DNA of 37,928 nt, taken from positions 1-37,928 of the forward strand of contig NZ_JAUXZW010000002.1 of NCBI RefSeq assembly GCF_030693805.1, given 5' to 3'. This document shows, piece after piece, positions 15,306 through 23,154 of this stretch; positions within the stretch are counted from its first letter, which is position 1; each line of letters opens with the position of its first letter. The position numbers and the translations under genes were made by a program. This DNA is from Phenylobacterium sp. (GTDB taxonomy: Bacteria > Pseudomonadota > Alphaproteobacteria > Caulobacterales > Caulobacteraceae). The notes under the pieces were generated by a model, which saw only the letters and a program-made list of their open reading frames with translations, had not been told where the DNA came from and searched no databases.

Positions 15306-15797
15306 ATGAAGCCGATGATGCTGATCGCCCTGGCCGCCAGCGCGCTGGCCACGTCAGCCCTGGCCCAGCCGACGCCTGGAACCGGCGAGAACGCGGTCGA
15401 TCCTCATGTGGTGTCCGACGCCGGCGCGGCGCCGATCGCCGGCCAGAGGATGTTCGAGGCGTTCCACGGCGAAGCCGGGATCAGCCGCATCGTCGACGAT
15501 TTCGTCACCCGCATGGTCGCCGACCCCAGGATCTCGGAGATTTTCAAGGCCACCGATCTGGTCCGGCTGCGGCGCACCCTGAAGGAACAGGTCTGCTACC
15601 TGCTGGGCGGGCCGTGCGCCAACACGGGACGCGACATGACGACCACGCACATGGACCAGGGCGTCACCGCCGCCGACTTCCACGCCGGCGTCGAGAACCT
15701 GCAGGCGGCGATGACCAAGGAAGGCGTTCCGTCTCGCGTGCAGAACCGACTGTTGGCGAGACTCGCGCAGATGCAGGGCGACGTGGTCGAACGCTGA
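15306..15797 (+). CDS. Exported group 1 truncated hemoglobin
   Basis: A 163-residue protein with a signal peptide (about 1-20, ending ALAQ) followed by a truncated-hemoglobin fold: FHGEAGISRIVDDFVTRMVADPRI, then LKEQVCYLLGGPCANTGRDM, a probable proximal His in TTTHMDQGV, and ADFHAGVENLQAAMTKEGVP. It would bind heme and O2 or NO in the periplasm, which is unusual because most truncated globins are cytoplasmic. The two cysteines (QVCYL and GPCAN) could form a disulphide after export. I start at ATG 15306; the frame is open to 15222 but only the later ATG gives a signal peptide. It follows the TonB-dependent receptor by 94 bases and may share its transcript. Confidence 0.87.
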   Translation: MKPMMLIALAASALATSALAQPTPGTGENAVDPHVVSDAGAAPIAGQRMFEAFHGEAGISRIVDDFVTRMVADPRISEIFKATDLVRLRRTLKEQVCYLLGGPCANTGRDMTTTHMDQGVTAADFHAGVENLQAAMTKEGVPSRVQNRLLARLAQMQGDVVER

Positions 15798-15798
15798 G

Positions 15799-16083
15799 CT
15801 AGAGGGTGATCCAGCGGCGGGGCCACTTCCAGCCCAGCGGCCGCACCTCGCCGGGTTTCAGGGCCAGGGACTTCACCGTGCCGGCCGAAAGCTCGCTGAC
15901 CACATGCACGGGCTCCAGCCCTCCGACCGGGCTCACCGCGACGCCGCCCGCCAGCATCGCCTGATCGATCGCCGTCCATTCGGCCTTGGCGCGGTCCTCG
16001 TGGCCGACGGCGAAGAAGTGACGCAATGGCGCCGGCTCGCCCGCCAACTCCACCATCACCCCGATCATCCAGCCGCTGGCCAT
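15799..16083 (-). CDS. Hypothetical 94-aa protein
   Basis: Start ATG 16083 follows a good GGGAGG. The sequence begins [20 protein letters not shown] and has conserved-looking hydrophobic and aromatic positions ([29 protein letters not shown]), but I recognise no domain. There is no signal peptide or long membrane segment. It converges on the globin gene, its stop being one base beyond that gene's stop, and is divergent from the PhnD-like gene. Confidence 0.6.
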   Translation of the reverse strand: MASGWMIGVMVELAGEPAPLRHFFAVGHEDRAKAEWTAIDQAMLAGGVAVSPVGGLEPVHVVSELSAGTVKSLALKPGEVRPLGWKWPRRWITL

Positions 16084-16219
16084 GGTCCGCCTCCCTTGCC
16101 GCCAGAGACGACAACCCGCCGCCGCATTCAAGGCCGCGCGGAGGCCTGTAAATATTTCATGGCCGCGCATGTTCGCCGGCGGCGCGCAGCATAAGCTGCG
16201 CCGCCCGCCAGGAGTCGTC

Positions 16220-17221
16220 ATGAACCGTCGCATCGTCATCGCCGCCGCCCTGCTGGCGGTGGTCGGATCGCTCGCCGCCTGCTCGAAGCCCGCCCAGCCG
16301 CCCGCCAAGACCGTGCTCAACTTCTCGATCATCTCGGCCGAGAGCCAGCAGTCGGCGGAGGGCGACTGGCGGCCCTTCCTCGACGAGATGTCCAAGGCCA
16401 CGGGCCTAACCGTGCGGCCGTTTTTCGGCAGCAACTACACGACCCTGATCGAGGCCATGCGGTTCAAGCAGACCGACCTCGGCTGGTTCACCAACCAGTC
16501 CGGACTTGAGGCCGTGCGCCGGTCGGGAGGGGAGGTGTTCGCCCGCTCGGTCAATCCCACCGGCGTCGATGGCTACGAGGGCGTGATCATCGTGCGCAAG
16601 GGCGGCGGCGTCACCCTCGACAAGCTGCTGAAGTGCGACAAGACGATCGACTTCGGCATGGGCGACGCGAAGTCCACCTCCGGCACCCTGGCGCCGATGA
16701 CCTATCTGTTCGCGCCGCGCGGGATTGACCCCGCGACCTGCTTCCGGACCGTGAAGTCGGCCAACCACGAAGCCAACCTGTTCGCGGTGGGTAACGGCGT
16801 GCTGACGGCGGCGACCAACAACACCGCCTCGATGGACCGTATGGCGATGCTCGACACCGGCCTCGCCAAGCGCACGATCCATAATGTCGAGATCATCTGG
16901 CGCTCGCCGCGTATTCCCGAGGACCCGATGGTCTGGCGCAAGGACCTGGACCCGAAGATCAAGGCCAAGGTCGCCGACTTCATCTTCGCCTACGGGGTCG
17001 GCGACACGCCGGAAGCAGCGCGCCAGCGAACAATCTTGGCGCGCATCCAGACCCTGCCGTTCAAGCGGGCGAACGACAGCCACCTGCTGCCGGTGCGCGA
17101 GATGGAGGCCACCGAGCAACTGCTGGTCGCGCGCAAGAAGGGTGACGCGGCCGCCGTCGCCCAGGCCCAGGCGGCGCTGGACGCGGTGAAGGCCGAGCGC
17201 GCCGCTGCTCCGGCAAGCTAG
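16220..17221 (+). CDS. phnD: PhnD-like phosphate/phosphonate-binding lipoprotein
   Basis: A 333-residue periplasmic substrate-binding protein. The N-terminal hydrophobic stretch ends in a lipobox, LAAC, with Cys21. The PhnD family core follows: [65 protein letters not shown] and [19 protein letters not shown]. It would capture phosphonate or a related oxyanion for an ABC importer. No PhnC ATPase or PhnE permease is in the window, so it is an orphan here. A C-terminal Ala-rich helix (about 300-333) is an extra tail. ATG 16220 follows AGGAG; the longer frame from 16082 would bury the signal. Confidence 0.88.
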   Translation: MNRRIVIAAALLAVVGSLAACSKPAQPPAKTVLNFSIISAESQQSAEGDWRPFLDEMSKATGLTVRPFFGSNYTTLIEAMRFKQTDLGWFTNQSGLEAVRRSGGEVFARSVNPTGVDGYEGVIIVRKGGGVTLDKLLKCDKTIDFGMGDAKSTSGTLAPMTYLFAPRGIDPATCFRTVKSANHEANLFAVGNGVLTAATNNTASMDRMAMLDTGLAKRTIHNVEIIWRSPRIPEDPMVWRKDLDPKIKAKVADFIFAYGVGDTPEAARQRTILARIQTLPFKRANDSHLLPVREMEATEQLLVARKKGDAAAVAQAQAALDAVKAERAAAPAS

Positions 17222-17889
17222 GCGCGGGCGAGCCAGATCGTGTGCCGGGCGCCGCGCCGCCGGGCGCTGGCGCGCACCTGCGTCTCCTCGAAACTGAAGC
17301 CCGCGTCGCCGAGCCGTCGGTTGAACGCTGCATCGGGCGCCGAGGACCAGACCGCGAGGATTCCGTCCGGTCGCAACGCCCGACGGGCGGCGGCGAGCCC
17401 GGGCCGGTCATAGAGCCGGTCATTGCCCCTGCGGCTGAGGCCCCCTGGGCCGTTGTCGACATCCAGCAGGATCGCGTCGTAGGCCGCATCGGCCGAGCGG
17501 ATCAGGGCGCCGACGTCGCCCTCGATCACGCTGAGGCGCGGGTCCTCGAGGCACGGCCCGGAGATGTGCGCCATCGGGCCTCGGCCCCAGGCGATCACCT
17601 CAGGAACCAGCTCGCTCAAGGTCACGCTTGCGTCGCCCGGTAGGACGTCCAGGGCGGCCCGCAGAGTGAACCCCATGCCGAAGCCGCCGATCAGCAGATG
17701 GGGCGCGGGGCGATCGCCGATCCGTGCGCAGGTCAGCGTCGCCAGCGCTTCCTCGGACCCGCTGACCCGGCTGTTCATCAGCTCGATGGCGCCCGACATG
17801 ATCGAGAACTCGGCGCCGCGGCGCATGAGCTTCAGCTCGCCGCCGCCGCCGCGCATCACGGCGGTGTCAAGATGGACCCAGGGGATCAC
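17218..17889 (-). CDS. Spermidine synthase-like SAM-fold protein
   Basis: A 223-residue Rossmann methyltransferase-fold protein of the spermidine-synthase-like group: [16 protein letters not shown] is the nucleotide-binding loop, then [14 protein letters not shown], and [13 protein letters not shown] is the acidic segment at the active site. It lacks the N-terminal beta domain of true spermidine synthases, so its substrate is uncertain; aminopropyl or methyl transfer are both possible. The start is GTG 17889, 4 bases after the stop of the esterase gene, so the two are translated from one message, although I see no strong ribosome binding site. The gene ends overlapping the PhnD-like stop by 4 bases in convergence. 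Confidence 0.72.
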   Translation of the reverse strand: MIPWVHLDTAVMRGGGGELKLMRRGAEFSIMSGAIELMNSRVSGSEEALATLTCARIGDRPAPHLLIGGFGMGFTLRAALDVLPGDASVTLSELVPEVIAWGRGPMAHISGPCLEDPRLSVIEGDVGALIRSADAAYDAILLDVDNGPGGLSRRGNDRLYDRPGLAAARRALRPDGILAVWSSAPDAAFNRRLGDAGFSFEETQVRASARRRGARHTIWLARA

Positions 17890-17892
17890 GAC

Positions 17893-18552
17893 CTAGGTCA
17901 GCACGTGCTGCAGGAACTGCTGGCCGATCTGCAGGCCGGCCTCGTCGATGCTGTGGCCAAGCCTCGGCGACACGTGGGTGGTGACGTCGAAGCCCAGGGG
18001 GGTCAGCACGGCCTCCGCTTCGTAGAGCGACGCCACCGGCAGCATCGGATCGGCGTCGCCGTGGACCAGCAGGACCGGCGGTTTGGACTTCACCTCCGCG
18101 CCCAGGCTCTGCGCGTCAGCCAGCATGCCGGAATAGCCGATGACGCCGGCCAGCGTGCGCTCGCGGCGCGGCGCGACGTGCAGCGACATCATCGTGCCCT
18201 GGCTGAAGCCGATCAGCACTAGCCGATCCTCGCCGAGGCTATAGCGGGCGAGCTGCGCGTCGATATAGGCGTCGACCACGGGGGCGGCCGCGCGCACGCC
18301 CGCGGCGCGGGCCGCCGGGCTGAAGTCGGTGAGCGACCACCACTGATAGCCGCCCGGTGCGCCGGGGCAGGGCTGCGGCGCGTTCGGCGACAGGAAGACG
18401 ACGTCGGGCAAGGCGTCGCGCCAGTAGGGCGCCAGGCCGATCAGGTCGGCGCCGTTCGACCCGTAGCCATGCAACAGGATGACCATCGCCTTGGGAGCGC
18501 CGCCGGAGGCGGGAAGGACGATCGGCCCGGTGAGCGTCGGAATGTCGGTCAT
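17893..18552 (-). CDS. Alpha/beta hydrolase (carboxylesterase/phospholipase type)
   Basis: A 219-residue hydrolase of the Abhydrolase_2 group. The oxyanion-hole segment is LLHGYGSNGADL, the nucleophile is Ser in GFSQG, the Asp is in VHGDADPMLP and the His in PRLGHSIDEAG, so the catalytic triad is complete. Small enzymes of this type hydrolyse short esters or lysophospholipids in the cytoplasm; no signal peptide is present. It is the first gene of a two-gene unit with the spermidine-synthase-like protein downstream. Confidence 0.88.
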   Translation of the reverse strand: MTDIPTLTGPIVLPASGGAPKAMVILLHGYGSNGADLIGLAPYWRDALPDVVFLSPNAPQPCPGAPGGYQWWSLTDFSPAARAAGVRAAAPVVDAYIDAQLARYSLGEDRLVLIGFSQGTMMSLHVAPRRERTLAGVIGYSGMLADAQSLGAEVKSKPPVLLVHGDADPMLPVASLYEAEAVLTPLGFDVTTHVSPRLGHSIDEAGLQIGQQFLQHVLT

Positions 18553-18592
18553 GACGAAAGCTGGTGCGGGACGCGGGCGCGCCGGTCAAGCG

Positions 18593-19114
18593 TCAGAACA
18601 TGGGTTCCAGGTCGCGCGGCTTTCTGCGGCGCGGGCGTTCGCGCATGACGCCGGGATAGCCCTTCAACGGCGACAGCGGCTCGCCCAGGTAGATCCAATC
18701 CGCCTGCTCGTGCAGGTACATGTGGTAGCGCGGCTCGCGGCCCGTACGGGTGGTGAACAGGGCGCGCGGGATGTTGACCATTCGCGGCGAGCGCGGCCGT
18801 TCATAGATCAGCGGCGTGCCGCAACGGGCGCAGAAGCTGCGCGCGGTGCCTTCCTCGGGGTCCTCGAAGCGGGTGATCTGCGCCTCGCCCTTGAGGATGC
18901 GGAAGCGGCTGCGCCAGCTGCCGACATAGGTGGGATAGGCGCAGCCCTGGGCGTGGCGGCTGGCTTGGGAGTGATCGTGCCACGACCAGACGGCCGGCAC
19001 GTCGATCTCCAGCTCGACCGCGCCGCATACGCAACGCCCCTTCGACTGCACGGACGGGGATTTTCCGACCTTCGGCAAGGCGGCGGCTTTGTCAGGGCGG
19101 GGAAGCTTGGCCAT
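18593..19114 (-). CDS. GFA-family (CENP-V fold) zinc protein
   Basis: A 173-residue protein of the glutathione-dependent formaldehyde-activating (GFA) family. Cysteines CVCGAVELEI near 28-36 and FCARCGTPLIYE in the second half fit the structural zinc sites. Family members are often only assumed to bind glutathione-formaldehyde; actual reactions are mostly unknown. An Arg-rich tail (RERPRRRKPRDLEPMF) is present. I choose ATG 19114 (MAKLPRP), which follows GAGG; the longer frame to 19204 runs into the region upstream of the hydrolase gene on the other strand. A second GFA protein is at 28787. Confidence 0.82.
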   Translation of the reverse strand: MAKLPRPDKAAALPKVGKSPSVQSKGRCVCGAVELEIDVPAVWSWHDHSQASRHAQGCAYPTYVGSWRSRFRILKGEAQITRFEDPEEGTARSFCARCGTPLIYERPRSPRMVNIPRALFTTRTGREPRYHMYLHEQADWIYLGEPLSPLKGYPGVMRERPRRRKPRDLEPMF

Positions 19115-19224
19115 TTGGCGCCTCGATTTCGTGCAGAGACGATCCCACGCCGAAATCGCCGCCGCGTCTACGCGCGTGGCGGCCGGTCTCGCGTCAGGGC
19201 GCAAGCTCAGGCATGTGGAGGCGC

Positions 19225-19566
19225 ATGAAGCAGGTGATCGTCGTCAACCAGGCGCTGAACCTCCCGGCGGGCAAGATGGCGGCCCAGGTCGCCCATGCTG
19301 CTGTGGGCGCATTCCTGCACGCCGATCGCGAGCACCAGGTGGGCTGGCTCGAGGCCGGCATGCCGAAGATCGTGCTGCGCTGCGCATCGGCGGAAGACTT
19401 GCTGGCGCTGGCGCAGGCGGCTGAGGACGCAGGCCTCGCCACCATGCTGGTGCGTGACGCCGGCCGCACGGTGGTCGAGGCCGGAACCGCGACCTGCGTC
19501 GGGATCGGGCCCGGTCCTGTCGCCGACGTCGACGCGCTGACCAGCACGCTGAAGTTAGTGAGGTGA
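19225..19566 (+). CDS. Pth2-type (archaeal/eukaryotic-like) peptidyl-tRNA hydrolase
   Basis: A protein of about 113 residues showing the Pth2 fold signature: VIVVNQALNLPAGKMAAQVA, HAAVGAFL, then PKIVLRC, TMLVRDAGRTVVEAGT and CVGIGPGP. It would release peptides from tRNA in the cytoplasm. Pth2 is the archaeal and eukaryotic type, found sporadically in bacteria alongside the usual Pth, so this may be a supplementary or repurposed hydrolase. I favour ATG 19225, just after GGAGG, but ATG 19213 gives four more residues. It is divergent from the GFA gene. Confidence 0.8.
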   Translation: MKQVIVVNQALNLPAGKMAAQVAHAAVGAFLHADREHQVGWLEAGMPKIVLRCASAEDLLALAQAAEDAGLATMLVRDAGRTVVEAGTATCVGIGPGPVADVDALTSTLKLVR

Positions 19567-19588
19567 GCTAAGCGCGCCGGAGCACGCC

Positions 19589-19849
19589 CTAGCGGGCGGC
19601 GACGGTGATGTCTTTGATGGTGGACTGCACGGCGGCCTTGGCGCCGGCGCTCCAGATCAGCTTCAGGTAGCCCAGGGTGCGGGCCGCAGCGTCCTCGAAC
19701 TTCCACTCGCAATCGTTGAAGCGACAGTCGGTGAAGCTGGGCGCGTCGCCGCCGGCGTAGACCAGCCGGCAATCGGTGAACTCGCAGCCGTCGAAGGCCT
19801 CGCCGTCGAGCAGGACCGTTTCCTGCGTGTAGCGGGCGCTATTCTGCAT
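19589..19849 (-). CDS. Small pentapeptide-like protein, unknown
   Basis: An 86-residue protein whose middle (FDGCEFTDCRLVY, SFTDCRFNDCEWKFED) shows the regular five-residue pattern of a short pentapeptide-repeat helix, followed by a hydrophobic stretch (TLGYLKLIWSAGAKAAV). Function is unknown; the repeat suggests a beta-helix scaffold for protein binding. No strong ribosome binding site is seen. It is the last gene of the cold-shock cluster, 9 bases after the stop of the 53-residue protein. Confidence 0.68.
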   Translation of the reverse strand: MQNSARYTQETVLLDGEAFDGCEFTDCRLVYAGGDAPSFTDCRFNDCEWKFEDAAARTLGYLKLIWSAGAKAAVQSTIKDITVAAR

Positions 19850-19858
19850 GGTGTCGTA

Positions 19859-20020
19859 TCAATCCGCGGGCTTGGGTGTGGTGTCCGAGGCGTCCGCGTC
19901 CGTGTCCGACGCCGCCGCCTCGCGACTGCTGCGCTTGGCGGCCGCCTTCTCCGCGAGTTTCGCGGCCTTCTGGCGATCGCGTTCGATGCGCTCGAACTGG
20001 TAGTTGGGCTTTTTGGCCAT
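19859..20020 (-). CDS. Small charged 53-aa protein of the cold-shock cluster
   Basis: A 53-residue, Lys/Ala-rich protein starting MAKKPNYQFERIERDRQKAA and ending in an Asp/Thr-rich acidic tail. Small proteins with the KPNYxFER start are common in alphaproteobacteria and I recall them near other stress genes, but their role is unknown. ATG 20020 has GAGG about 9 bases upstream. It lies between the DUF6481 gene (24 bases upstream) and the pentapeptide-like gene, so the three are probably read together. Confidence 0.7.
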   Translation of the reverse strand: MAKKPNYQFERIERDRQKAAKLAEKAAAKRSSREAAASDTDADASDTTPKPAD

Positions 20021-20043
20021 GGTCTAAATCCTCGAAGGATCGA

Positions 20044-20403
20044 TTATCTGCGCGCCTTGCGCGCGGCGTATTTGGCGTCGCGTTTGGCTTTCGCTTCGGC
20101 GTTCGAGAGCGCCTTGCGCTCCTTGCGTGCGCCACGCACGGCGTCCAACGCAAGCGCTTCGGCCTCGGCCTGAGCCTGGGCGATCGCTTCCTGCGCCTCG
20201 GCGGCGGCCTGCTTCTTGGCGGCCTTGGCCTCGGCGTGGGCTTCGCGGATCTTGGCCTGCTCGGCGGCGCGCAATGCGTCGCGTTCGGCATGCAATGGGT
20301 CGGCCTGAGCCGGGGTGGGACGGAATTTGGCCAGCAACGCCTGCTTGGCGGCGGCTGCGGTCTTCAGACGTTCGGCAAAGCCGGTGTTCAGCGTGTCGTT
20401 CAC
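20044..20403 (-). CDS. DUF6481 family protein
   Basis: A 119-residue, Ala/Lys/Arg/Glu-rich, almost wholly alpha-helical protein, probably coiled-coil through about 30-100 (AEQAKIREAHAEAKAAKKQA and similar). The family is uncharacterised. The basic C-terminus (KRDAKYAARKARR) suggests nucleic-acid binding, by inference only. Start is GTG 20403, 5 bases after GGAG. It is downstream of the cold-shock gene and separated from it by two hairpins, so its expression may be linked by partial termination or processing. Confidence 0.78.
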   Translation of the reverse strand: MNDTLNTGFAERLKTAAAAKQALLAKFRPTPAQADPLHAERDALRAAEQAKIREAHAEAKAAKKQAAAEAQEAIAQAQAEAEALALDAVRGARKERKALSNAEAKAKRDAKYAARKARR

Positions 20404-20430
20404 AGAATCTCCATGGGGGGAATGCCGAAG

Positions 20431-20480
20431 AGGGGCCGCCTTCGCAGGCGGCCCCTCCTCAGATCCATCGGCGAACCGAT
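20431..20480 (-). terminator. Two hairpins between the cold-shock gene and the DUF6481 gene
   Basis: The first stem after the cold-shock gene is CCATCGG-CGAA-CCGATGG (in 20463-20482, 7 bp). The second is an 11-bp perfect stem, AGGGGCCGCCT (20431-20441) with AGGCGGCCCCT (20446-20456) and a 4-base loop. Neither is followed on the minus strand by a T-run, so they could be attenuators or mRNA 3'-end stabilisers rather than full terminators. Confidence 0.5.
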
Positions 20481-20490
20481 GGGCCTTATC

Positions 20491-20700
20491 TTAGCCGGCT
20501 TGCAGTTGGCCGGCCGACATCTTGCCGCTGCGCTGATCGCGCTCGAGCTCGAAGCGGAGCTTCTGGCCTTCATTGAGCGAGCCCAGGCCCGAGCGTTCGA
20601 CGGCGGAGATGTGGACGAAAACGTCCTGGCCGCCATCATCGGGCTGGATGAAGCCGAAGCCCTTGGTGGAGTTGAACCATTTCACGGTGCCAGTGGCCAT
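20491..20700 (-). CDS. cspA: Cold-shock protein (CspA family)
   Basis: A 69-residue single cold-shock domain. The RNA-binding motifs are [12 protein letters not shown] (RNP1) and [12 protein letters not shown] (RNP2), following VKWFNSTKG. It binds single-stranded RNA or DNA, melts mRNA structure and promotes translation in the cytoplasm. The start is ATG 20700 (MATGTVKWF); an upstream extension to 20802 is not conserved. The first about 130 bases upstream hold no gene and could be the long 5' leader that controls many csp mRNAs by temperature. Family-level assignment is firm; the gene symbol names the family and does not claim a specific orthologue. Confidence 0.93.
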   Translation of the reverse strand: MATGTVKWFNSTKGFGFIQPDDGGQDVFVHISAVERSGLGSLNEGQKLRFELERDQRSGKMSAGQLQAG

Positions 20701-21002
20701 GTGAGTGACTTTCAGATGCAAGTGTTCGCGCGCCTCCGGGTGAGGCGTGAGATCAAATTGTCGGATGATCTTGGTAGGCTCGGAGCTCGATCCGAAGAAC
20801 AAGCGTAGAGAGCGACCGAAGCCAATTCGAAAATTGATGGCTCATCATCGCATGGAACGCGGGATGGCGCCATCGAAAGCATTCTCAACGAATTCAAAGG
20901 CTCAGGCGTTTTCTGGGTTTATAGGGCCTGAACGAACCCTGATGATCGGGCGCGTCCAACCGCGGGGTCCGACCGTATTGTCGGTGAGGAGAGGATCTCG
21001 CC
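20701..21002. other. Divergent intergenic region with the presumed csp 5' leader
   Basis: No gene is supported here. On the minus strand it should contain the promoter and untranslated leader of the cold-shock gene. On the plus strand it ends with AGGAGAGG before the hydrolase gene at 21003. I could not identify a specific cold-box or promoter with confidence. Confidence 0.4.
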
Positions 21003-21881
21003 ATGTCGAACGTGCGTCGGAATCTGCTGCTGACGATCCCGGCGTTGCTGGCCCAGGCCTGCACCCCTTTGCGCGCCTTCAACGCCCTCACCCCCAGAGA
21101 CCGAGGCGTGCGGCCGAGCGTGCGCGACGTGGCCTACGGCGTCGGCCCAAGCCGTCGTCTGGATATCTATGTCCCGGCGAAGGCCCATGACGCCCCGGTG
21201 CTGGTGTTCTTCTTCGGCGGTTCATGGGAGGGCGGGCGCAAGGAGGATTACGCCTTCGCCGGCCGGGCGTTCGCCGCCAAGGGGTTCGTCACCCTGGTGC
21301 CCAACTATCGGCTGACCGGGGAAGCGCCATATCCAGCCTTCCTGGAGGACTGCGCGGCGGCGGTGGCCTGGGCGCGCAATCACGCCCGCGCCTACGGCGG
21401 CGATCCCCAGCGCATCGTGCTCGTCGGCCACTCGGCCGGCGCCTATAACGCCGCTATGCTGGCGCTCGACCGCCGGTGGCTGGAGCAGGCCGGCGCGCCC
21501 GGCGCGGTCGCGGCCTGGGCCGGGCTCTCGGGCCCGTATGATTTCCTGCCGCTTGAGGATGGCCCGGCCCGGCGCACCTTCGGCGGCGCCAAGGACCTGC
21601 CCGCTACGCAACCGATCAGCTATGTGGCGCCCGGCGATCCCCCCGCCTTCCTGGCGTCCGGCGACAAGGACAGGCTGGTCAGTCCCGGCAACGTCACGCG
21701 CCTGGGCGCGCGGCTGCGCGCGGTCGGCGTAACCGTCGAGGAGAAGCTGTACCCCGGCGCCGGCCACTCAGAGCTGGTCCTGGCCCTGGTCCCGCCGCTC
21801 AGGCTGCGGCTGCGGGTGCTGGACGACGCGAGCCGATTCCTCATGGCGGCCGTTGGACCCGCACTGCGCGTCACCGCATGA
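21003..21881 (+). CDS. Alpha/beta hydrolase (BD-FAE/esterase-lipase type), probably exported
   Basis: A 292-residue hydrolase. After a hydrophobic N-terminus with a possible lipidation Cys20 (LLAQAC), the domain shows VLVFFFGGSWEGGRK (oxyanion loop, with Phe-Gly-Gly instead of the usual His-Gly-Gly), nucleophile Ser in VGHSAGAYNA, Asp in ASGDKDRLVSP and His in GAGHSELV. It would cleave an ester or similar bond, probably outside the cytoplasm. A clear GAGGAGAGG precedes ATG 21003. It is 68 bases before the racemase gene and may open the catabolic operon or be separate. Confidence 0.84.
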   Translation: MSNVRRNLLLTIPALLAQACTPLRAFNALTPRDRGVRPSVRDVAYGVGPSRRLDIYVPAKAHDAPVLVFFFGGSWEGGRKEDYAFAGRAFAAKGFVTLVPNYRLTGEAPYPAFLEDCAAAVAWARNHARAYGGDPQRIVLVGHSAGAYNAAMLALDRRWLEQAGAPGAVAAWAGLSGPYDFLPLEDGPARRTFGGAKDLPATQPISYVAPGDPPAFLASGDKDRLVSPGNVTRLGARLRAVGVTVEEKLYPGAGHSELVLALVPPLRLRLRVLDDASRFLMAAVGPALRVTA

Positions 21882-21949
21882 ATGCGCAAAATTGACAGGC
21901 TCGAGAGGGCGGGCGAGACAGCGGCCACAACAGTCAACGGGAGACGACG

Positions 21950-23068
21950 ATGGCCACGGGACCGCTCAAGGGCGTTCGGATCGTAGAGTTCGCCGGCATC
22001 GGGCCTGGGCCGTTCTGCGCCATGCTGCTGTCGGACATGGGCGCGGATGTCGTGCGCATCGACCGTCCGGCCAAGAGTGGTGAGGCCGATCCTCGCTTCG
22101 CCGTGACCTCGCGCGGTCGCCGGTCCGTGTCGCTCGACCTGAAGAACCCGGCGGACATCGAAACCGCGCTCGGCCTGATCGGCGCGGCCGACGCCCTGAT
22201 CGAGGGCTTCCGGCCAGGCGTGATGGAACGCTTGGGCCTTGGCCCAGACGTTGCCCTGAAGCGCAATCCGAAGCTGGTCTATGGCCGGATGACCGGCTGG
22301 GGTCAGACCGGCGCGTTGTCGCAGGCCGCCGGCCACGACATCAACTACGTCTCCATCACCGGCGCCTTGCTGGCGATGGGCCCGGCGGACCGTCCGCCGC
22401 CGCCGCCGCTGAACCTGGTCGGCGATTTCGGCGGCGGCGCGCTGTATCTCGCCATGGGCGTCTGCGCAGCCCTGTTCGAGGCCTCCAAATCGGGTCAAGG
22501 CCAGGTGATCGACTGCGCCATGTCCGAAGGCGCGGCATCGCTGGCGGCGATGTTCTTCGGGATGCGCGCGTCCGGCGCCTGGACCGACCAGCGCGCGTCC
22601 AACCTGCTCGACGGCGGCGCGCACTTCTACGGCGCCTATGAGTGTAAGGATGGCGGCTACGTCTCGATCGCCTCGATCGAACCCCAGTTCTACGCCCTGC
22701 TGCTTGAGAAGACCGGGCTCACCGGCGATCCGGATTTCACCCGCCAACTCGAGCGCGAGGGTTGGACGGGCCTCGCCGGCCGCCTGACGACGCTGTTCAA
22801 GACCAAGACCCGGGACGAATGGTGCGCAGTGATGGAAGGCTCCGACGTCTGCTTCGCGCCGGTCCTCAGCTTCGACGAGGCGCCGAAGCATGCGCACAAC
22901 AAGGACCGCGAGGCCTTCGTCGAGATCGCCGGCGTGATCCAACCGAACGTGGCCCCCCGCTTCTCGCGCACCCCCAGCGCCGTGCAGGGTCCGCCGCCGG
23001 CCACCGGCGCGCACAACGCCGAGGTGTTCAGCGACTGGGGCGTCGCGGCGCCGGCGCTGGCGAATTGA
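21950..23068 (+). CDS. Alpha-methylacyl-CoA racemase (CaiB/BaiF family)
   Basis: A 372-residue family III CoA-transferase-fold protein. The catalytic residues of the racemase subgroup are all present: H129 in AGHDINY, D159 in VGDFGGG and E244 in ASIEPQFY. They are offset by a constant three residues from the His126, Asp156 and Glu241 of the Mycobacterium enzyme. It would interconvert R and S 2-methylacyl-CoAs so that branched chains, such as steroid side chains or isoprenoids, can enter beta-oxidation. The start ATG 21950 follows GGGAGACGACG. It is the first of four closely spaced plus-strand catabolic genes. Confidence 0.88.
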   Translation: MATGPLKGVRIVEFAGIGPGPFCAMLLSDMGADVVRIDRPAKSGEADPRFAVTSRGRRSVSLDLKNPADIETALGLIGAADALIEGFRPGVMERLGLGPDVALKRNPKLVYGRMTGWGQTGALSQAAGHDINYVSITGALLAMGPADRPPPPPLNLVGDFGGGALYLAMGVCAALFEASKSGQGQVIDCAMSEGAASLAAMFFGMRASGAWTDQRASNLLDGGAHFYGAYECKDGGYVSIASIEPQFYALLLEKTGLTGDPDFTRQLEREGWTGLAGRLTTLFKTKTRDEWCAVMEGSDVCFAPVLSFDEAPKHAHNKDREAFVEIAGVIQPNVAPRFSRTPSAVQGPPPATGAHNAEVFSDWGVAAPALAN

Positions 23069-23104
23069 CGCTGGGCCTGAAGAACGCGCCCTAGATTGGG
23101 CGAG

Positions 23105-23132
23105 CGGCCGGCGCCGCCGAGAGCGCCGGCCG
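23105..23132 (+). repeat. Intercistronic hairpin
   Basis: CGGCCGGCGC (23105-23114) and GCGCCGGCCG (23123-23132) form a perfect 10-bp stem with an 8-base loop, between the racemase and dehydrogenase genes. No T-run follows, so it more likely stabilises the upstream mRNA segment than terminates it. It ends 22 bases before the next start. Confidence 0.5.
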
Positions 23133-23154
23133 TGAACAGTTGGAGGACGCCTGC

